Assembly (NCBI GenBank): GCA_023213315.1
Contig: JAKCPI010016693.1
Span: forward strand, 60,918-124,917
Origin: Euborellia annulipes
Taxonomy: Eukaryota; Arthropoda; Insecta; Dermaptera; Anisolabididae
DNA: 64,000 nucleotides
Reading direction: 5' to 3'
The notes below the pieces were generated by a model, which did no database searches, was not told the origin of the DNA, and saw only the letters and a list, made by a program, of their open reading frames with translations. Position 1 is the first letter of the stretch. The number at the start of each line of letters is the position of its first letter. Positions 58,221 through 64,000 of this stretch are shown piece after piece. A program made the position numbers and the translations under genes.

Positions 58221-58394
58221 TATTTTGACAAATAAATTTTATTTGGGTAATAAAAATTATAATTCTGAATATATTCGAGCCATATTGGCTCTCCTTCCTC
58301 CGTGGATAATTTAAATATAGCGCTGAGCGAGGAGAGCCGAAATATTTGGAGTTATAATTTTTATCACCGAAATAAAATTTATTTTTCAAAATAT
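58221..58394. repeat. Inverted repeat, about 55-bp arms
   Basis: tattttgacaaataaatttt at 58221 is mirrored to 58394. ggctctcc and ggagagcc lie near the loop beside GAAATATT/GAATATATT on opposite strands, a decayed form of the ribozyme-like series. Confidence 0.8.
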
Positions 58395-58716
58395 TATCAT
58401 TAAAGTCTTTTCTACATCTTAAAAAGCAAATTTATTTGAAATAAATTAGATACCAGATTTTTTAAAGAAATTCTATGGTATTTAAATTAATCTAACATAT
58501 CATATAAAAATTTTGTATTTTTTTTATAACACTTAAATGTTTATCTAAATTTTTTCTTATTTGTATCTACTTTATTTTCCCCGTCAATTTGTAATTTCAG
58601 AACAAGCTGATGCTGCCTCCTAGAGGCGATAAACGAAACTAAAACTCCAAAAATATCACAACATGAATTATTTTTGTACGTTACTTTCATTAATAAAATT
58701 CTTTAATCTTATTAAA

Positions 58717-59100
58717 TTAAAAATCTGGTGTGACTGGCGCACAGCACACAACTTTCTCTTACCCTTCGGTAAGAGAAAGTTGCGCACTGTGCTGGTCACA
58801 CCAGATTTTTTGTGTCGAGATATATTTAGTTTCCCATAGCACCTTAGTTTCAAACTTGCATTTTAAATGTTGATTGCTTCAAATAAACTATGGTTATTTT
58901 TCAAAATTTTAATCTCATATTTGGACATTTTATACACAATATAGATTCGTAAATAAATACAAAATTTCATAAGAATTGGAAAAAAAAATTTTAAATGCCT
59001 AAAAAGTTCCAAAGGGGACCCCCTTTTGAATCGAAATTAACATACAAATCCCTATAGGAAATTAACATTGGCCAAATGCGAAGATAAGGTAGAAAAATTT
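58717..59100 (-). mobile_element. Family B element, second copy
   Basis: On the - strand it carries the same body blocks as 42485-42920 (reverse complements of cccctttggaact and aatgcaagttt) and the shared palindrome at 58717-58812. It abuts the family A copy at 59162. Confidence 0.85.
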
Positions 59101-59161
59101 AAAACGCGTAGAAAGAGAGAAGATAGTTTTGTGAGAGAGAGAGATATGTTTTCTCCGAAAA

Positions 59162-59848
59162 AAAAAATCTGGTGTGACTGGCGCACAGCACACAACTTTC
59201 TCTTACCTTCGGTAATCGAAAGTTGTGTACTGTGCTTGTCACACCAGATTTTTTGTGTCGACATGTATTTAGTTCCCGGCAGTAGGGAATATTTGAATTC
59301 AGATTAAAATTTATAAGTATGGCAAAATATTTATATTTTGTTACCATGGCAACCATTTCTCCTATCTTTTCTATGAAGTACAAGAGTAAAATAGTGCTTC
59401 AAACAATTTTGAGGGCAAAACGAGAATATACATTTGAAAGAGTATCTAAAAAATAATTGATTTTTGAATTTTAATCAAAATCGTTAGAGCGAATTTTGAG
59501 AAAATCGAAAAAAACTGAAAAAGTACATCAGTAAAGTACTAGTACTCTTTGGCCGATTTTGATTAAAAGCTTATTTTTCCGGTCCCGGGGGTGTTTAATT
59601 TAAATATAAAATTTCAACCTCCTAGCTCAATTCCTTCATGCTTAAAATTGAACACACACACACACACACACCCACCCACCCACCCACCCACACACACACA
59701 GACAGACCATGTCGCGAAAACCACTTTTTTGGATTCAGGGGACCTCAAAACGTGAAGATCCATCAAAATCTCGACATCGAATTTTTGACATGAATCCAAT
59801 ACTTTCTCTCTATATATATATTACATATATACATAGGTAAGAGAAAGT
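59162..59848 (-). mobile_element. Family A element, complete copy
   Basis: The terminal palindrome is at 59162-59255, the microsatellite slot (CA)n(CCCA)n on + at 59652-59702, and the hairpin end at 59800-59848. It is the middle member of a head-to-tail series on the - strand. Confidence 0.93.
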
Positions 59849-59913
59849 AAAAAATGGGCGTTTAAATAATAATTGATTTTTAATCTAATAAAAAGAAAAA
59901 GATTTAAATTCGG

Positions 59914-60240
59914 TTACCATGGCAACCATTTATTTCTCCTATCTTTCCTATGAAGCACAAGAGTAAAGTGTGCTTCAAACAATTTTGAGGGCAAAACGAG
60001 AATATACATTTGAAAGAGCATCTAAAAAATAATTGATTTTTGAATTTTAATCAAAATCGTTAGAGCGAATTTTGAGAAAATCGAAAAAAACTGAAAAAAT
60101 ACATCAGTAAAGTACTAGTACTTTTTGGCCGATTTTGATTAAAAGCTTATTTTGTCGGTCCCGGGGGGTGTTTAACTTAAATATAAAATTTCAGCCTCAT
60201 AGCTCAATTCCTTCATGCTTAAAATTGAACACACACACAC

Positions 60241-60278
<38 letters not shown>

Positions 60279-60417
60279 CATGTCGCGAAAACCACTTTTT
60301 TGGATTCAGGGGACCTCAAAACGTGAAGATCCATCAAAATCTCGACATCGAATTTTTGACATGAAACCAATACTTTCTCTCTCTATATATTTCATATATA
60401 GGGTACGAGAAAGTAAA
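59914..60417 (-). mobile_element. Family A element lacking its 3' palindrome
   Basis: It matches the neighbouring copy from ggttaccatggcaaccattt to the hairpin end at 60417. The slot holds (ACAG)n at 60241-60278. The terminal palindrome is absent. Confidence 0.9.
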
Positions 60418-60744
60418 ATTAATAATGATTATTAAAATAAGTAAAGTTCAAATAATAAAATAGAATGTAAGACAGAATATCTCCATTTCTTCCGAAAAAA
60501 ATATTCTTTATATCCATAAAAGGTTCTGACTCCCAGCTTCCTTGGCAAAATTTAATTTCCCCTCTAAAGTAATGACAAGGATCTTATCTCATAATCGATG
60601 ATACGATTTTCATATATTTCAATTTGTGTTAAATGGTGATGGTTGTTAATGTATTTTTGTTTTTTTGTTAACTATTTTACTCGTATATTAATTCTAAATA
60701 TTTTCCTCAGTTAAACTCGTGTGTTGCCATATACAGATTGCCAA

Positions 60745-61014
60745 GGGCGGACCAGAAGTTTCTCGGGGGGGGGGGGGTAATTTGGTGTGACTAGTCGCAC
60801 AATACACAATTTTTTCTTAATTTCAGTAATTTAAAGGCGCATTTCGTACTTGTTTGCTAGAATATAAATACAAATCAAATTTTTAAGTATTAATTTTTAA
60901 AATTTTACATTAAAAGTAAATTTTTTTTTTCGAAAAAAAGTTTTTTTCAAATCTCGGGGGGGGGGGGGTAATTGCCCTCTTTACCTCTCCCCCCCCCCTT
61001 CTATCCGCCCTTGG
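60745..61014. mobile_element. MITE with CCAAGGGCGGA ends
   Basis: CCAAGGGCGGACCAGAAG at the left and CTTCTATCCGCCCTTGG at the right, with two poly-G runs and one poly-C run. Inside, 60783-60830 is a fragment of the family A/B terminal palindrome (ttggtgtgactagtcgcaca). The TSD is not clear. Confidence 0.65.
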
Positions 61015-61905
61015 TGTTAACTGTCTAAAACAAAGTTTCTTTTTTCAGACATATAAGCATGAAAAAGAAAATATTTCACATTTAGTTGTGTTGTTGAAAC
61101 GTCACTTGTTTCGATAAATAAATATTTTTTTTTTAATTGACCACAAAGGTTTGCTTTAACCCTTGGAAGTCCTGCTTCACTGTAAAGGGGCAGCTTAGAT
61201 AAAATTTATTTAAATTCTATATTAGCGATTAATTAATTTATAGTTTAAGTAGCTTCAGATGCCCAAAAGACCACTTTTTTAAGGGAATTGATTATATAAC
61301 CCAAGTAAAGTAATTCTTTCAAAATAAGAAAAAAAAAAAAAAAAAAAAACACGTTTTCTAGCCATATTTCATTAAAACATGTCCAATAAATTATTAGTTT
61401 ATTATTATTCTGAAAGTATAACATAATATTAATCAAAATTAGAATTTAATGTTTTTTTATGAGATATTTTAAAATTAAAATCACTTTTCTGATTCCATTT
61501 CAAGTTGAATGAATTGGCTGACCCCCAAATGCTTGTAATTTAGTCAATAGGTCGTTTGGAATGAAAATAGCATGGAGTAACAGTAGAACTTGTTTCAAAT
61601 TTCGGAGAGAAATTATATATAAATTAATTTTTTCCTATTTAGAGTGATATTAATTAGTATAATCTCTCATTAAATTCTCCTCTTCCTCTCTCTTCTCTTT
61701 TTTTTATTCCCTTTTATTAATTTGGAAAATAATTATCACTTCATTATCGTAATAAATTAATTTAGTCAATGACCACCGGGCACTTTATTCGAACCAAACA
61801 TTGGTTTCCAAATGTCATTTAAACTAAAAGGTTTTAGCTCCGGTCCACACATTTTTAGGAGCAACAATTTTAGAAAATAAATAATCAATTCAGGATTGGG
61901 TCTAA

Positions 61906-62307
61906 AGAAGGCTACACACGTAACTGCATACTTGACAAGCATGCATGTACAAGAAATAGCTTATGCTGAAAATTAACCTAAAAATGTCAAATGCTTATTT
62001 ATTCGAAGATATCAAGAAATACTCTCTTGCTTTAAGCAGAGACACAAAAAATATTAAAATTTGAATTGAAATATTAAATGAATTAATATATATTAAATAA
62101 ATATCAAATGATAAGACGTCTATATAATGGCGTAGAGTTTTGCTTGCGCAAATATGCTTAAAATATGATTAAAATTCAATCGAGCGTCAAGCGGCTTGAA
62201 CATTTAAAATGCTTGCTCAAAATTCTCTTACAGACGCTACAGTTTGCTTGAACAAAAAGATTGCACGTGCATATTTGTCAAGTTTGCAGTTATGTGTGTA
62301 GCCTCCT
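61906..62307. mobile_element. PIF/Harbinger-like MITE, 402 bp, TSD TAA
   Basis: The TIR is about 40 bp: AGAAGGCTACACACGTAACT at the left against AGGAGGCTACACACATAACT at the right (reverse complement). TAA is at 61903-61905 and 62308-62310. No ORF. Confidence 0.8.
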
Positions 62308-63739
62308 TAAGAGGGTGGCAAACTAATTGGGGCGTAACTTCCAAACTACGCCACTGGAAAGGATGATCCGAGCTCAATCATTTCTCCCCACCCAAAATAA
62401 AAATGAATTTAATTATATTATATACAAAAAATGGAAATAAAATTTTTTATAGAATTTTTCGACAAAGGGGTGTGTGTGAAAGGGCCGCAGAGAGCCTTTG
62501 AGAATCCCCCTGATGCCAATAATTCAAAGACAAGCCCAACTAATTATTAATATAAAATATTTTCCACTTCATAAAAGAATTTTATAATCTTGAAATTTTA
62601 ATTTATCAATATTTCGGAATTTCTTGCACATAAATTTGATTTTTTTTTTTTAAGGAATATGAGAAAAAAAATATCTCCTAGAAAGTAAATAATTTTTAAT
62701 TTCGGCACGAGATAAAAGACGACAACAAAGTAATGCAAAATATGTGAAAATGGTGAAATTTGTGACCCGGCGTGTGATCCGTGACCCGTGACACAGTTGT
62801 CATGACCTTTCTTGATTAGACCCCTATTGAAGTTGTCAACTCTATTATCCTCAGGACACAATGGCTAAAAGCTTTTCGGACTTAAATGGGAAGATATATT
62901 AAGAACAGCTCAACTTCTTAAGGCGGTTCATTTACAAACTCAATCGTTTTATATTTTGAATATTATATTATTATGATTTATCACCGTTAGGCAATTTGAC
63001 TTCAGTTGAAAATCAAATCAACCTCCTCTTATTTGTGTGACTTAAAAAACGTCATTTAAATCCAAATTCAATTTGTTTTCTTAAAAGATTAAAACGTATT
63101 ATTTTCCTTTCTTCTCCTTCTTGAATTTCTTTTCGACTTTAATGCGCCCAAGACAAGAGAAAATTGAATAAATATAGAAAAAAATCTGAGCTTAAAAAAT
63201 AGAAAAGTTAAGATGCTCACTTCGTTCTTTATGAATAGAAGATAATTTTCTAATATAACTCACTAATCCAATAATCCGAAATTGACAATAGGCCTTGATA
63301 AGTAACTTTGTCTAAAAAAATTTAAATAAAATCAATATTCATTTATTGAGCTGAATTCTAGAACAAGGAATAAGGAAGCTGGTAGGGCCTTCGGAAATCT
63401 CCTCAGAGCCTTTTCTTATTTCATCTTAATAATATAATTAAATTAAGGGACCATATTTTTGGGAGCGAATTCGGGGACAAAAGATAATTAGAATTATAAC
63501 AACAAGCAAATAGTAAATTATTATATATAGGCCCTACAGTATTTGTATAAATAATATAATGTAATTACGGCATTAAAAAATAAATACACAACTTAATACT
63601 ACTGGAATACTTGTTTAGGGAAATTTAGGACGGATGGTCATCCAAACACCCCTGCGTGCAATTGACCTCTTCGAAAATATATTATTTATTTCCAAATGAA
63701 AATTTTTCAAACTTAATTAATTTATAATATATAGAGACC

Positions 63740-63850
63740 GGACAAAAAAGCATAAAAAAAATTGAAAAAAAGTGCTTAAAAAAGCATAAAAAACTTGAGT
63801 AAAAAGTTGTTAAATAAGCATAAAAGTTGAAAAAAAGCATCTCATAAGCA
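63740..63850. repeat. AT-rich imperfect tandem repeat
   Basis: The word aagcataaaa recurs about every 30-50 bases with gaaaaaaag spacers. Confidence 0.45.
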
Positions 63851-63865
63851 ATTTTTACTCATACC

Positions 63866-64000
63866 AATGGCGTATACAAATTTTTTTTTAAAAAAACTAA
63901 ATTTATTCCGCCCCGCCCTGCGAAAAATTTTGTTTTTGCGGAACCAAATTTTTTCACCCTGCGGAAATTTTTTTTACAGGGCTATATTTTTTCACACTTT
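63866..64000. mobile_element. Possible hAT-like element cut by the window edge
   Basis: caatggcgtatacaaattt resembles a decayed hAT end, followed by gcgg/ccgc-rich repeats (ccctgcgaaaaattt, ccctgcggaaatttt). Confidence 0.3.

Larger units (their letters stand above)
54631..64000 (+). other. mAChR-A: Downstream receptor intron or flank
   Basis: It begins with a consensus donor. No further receptor exon (late ICL3, TM6, TM7) was found on the + strand. It holds the nested X/hAT block, a long-inverted-repeat element, a family A/B tandem cluster and a Harbinger-like MITE. In 55562-56853 I see only AT-rich sequence and a hAT-like right end (cctagctacgcctcag, near 55735). In 57834-58200, 60418-60744, 61015-61905 and 62308-63860 there is nothing I can name apart from a hAT-end-like ctacgccactg near 62345. 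Confidence 0.6.

Noticed and set aside
59052..59383. Several frames with SGVTSTVHNF and KRKLCAVRQSHQIF-like repeats (also at 3282, 32569, 42780 and 58668)
   Set aside because: They recur because they translate the family A/B terminal palindrome; both strands are open for the same reason.
3020..60280. CRISPR-like or tandem arrays
   Set aside because: The repeats are microsatellites and dispersed transposons without regular spacers.

Overview
The window is animal nuclear DNA, most likely from an arthropod and probably an insect. It is strongly A+T-rich, has no operons, carries consensus GT/AG introns and is dominated by transposon remnants. The only gene I can identify with confidence is an A-type muscarinic acetylcholine receptor (mAChR-A) on the + strand. 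Three of its exons are visible. 25917-26196 encodes TM4, ECL2, TM5 and the start of intracellular loop 3 (ICL3). 42081-42261 and 54491-54630 encode further parts of ICL3. Splice phases agree across all three (2 nt + 1 nt, then phase 0 to phase 0). The retained motifs (TM5 orthosteric residues, the SKRSNSS-D-E stretch, RSRSESS, EWCVAWWHSGRED) match my recollection of insect mAChR-A. Exons for TM1-TM3 would lie upstream and those for late ICL3, TM6 and TM7 downstream; I found neither, so the window is mostly two complete introns (15.9 kb and 12.2 kb) plus flanks.

Nearly everything else is repeats. (1) About 17 copies, on both strands, of a non-coding element of roughly 0.65-0.85 kb (family A). 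It has a hairpin at its 5' end, a palindrome of about 95 bp at its 3' end, a shared 13-nt word at both ends and an internal GTCT/CA microsatellite slot. This resembles Helentron-associated interspersed elements. A second family (B, two copies) has a different body but the same 3' palindrome. (2) Many small DNA transposons whose target-site duplications (TSDs) can be read: hAT (8 bp), PIF/Harbinger-like (TAA), Tc1/mariner-like (TA) and pogo-like. (3) tRNA-derived SINEs and their 3' tails. (4) At least eight hammerhead-ribozyme-like cores (CTGANGA, a stem, then GAAACGT or GAAATAT), often inside long inverted repeats, as expected for the terminal repeats of Penelope-like retroelements.

Layout. 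1-25.9 kb: 5' side (intron or flank) with family A copies, a GC-rich patch at 4.05-4.31 kb that may be an exon, a mariner remnant folded back on itself at 15.6-16.6 kb and a low-complexity block at 17.4-17.7 kb. 25.9-26.2 kb: exon A. 26.2-42.1 kb: intron with hAT, pogo, SINE, family A and palindromes. 42.1-42.3 kb: exon B. 42.3-54.5 kb: intron with a hAT carrying a minisatellite, a possible composite hAT and ribozyme-like motifs. 54.5-54.6 kb: exon C. 54.6-64 kb: downstream intron. There, 380 bp past exon C, a hAT element contains a 56-bp copy of exon C's own splice acceptor and first codons. That copy, the family A/B elements and the ribozyme-like series are the most interesting observations. 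All family assignments come from reading by eye; no searches were run.
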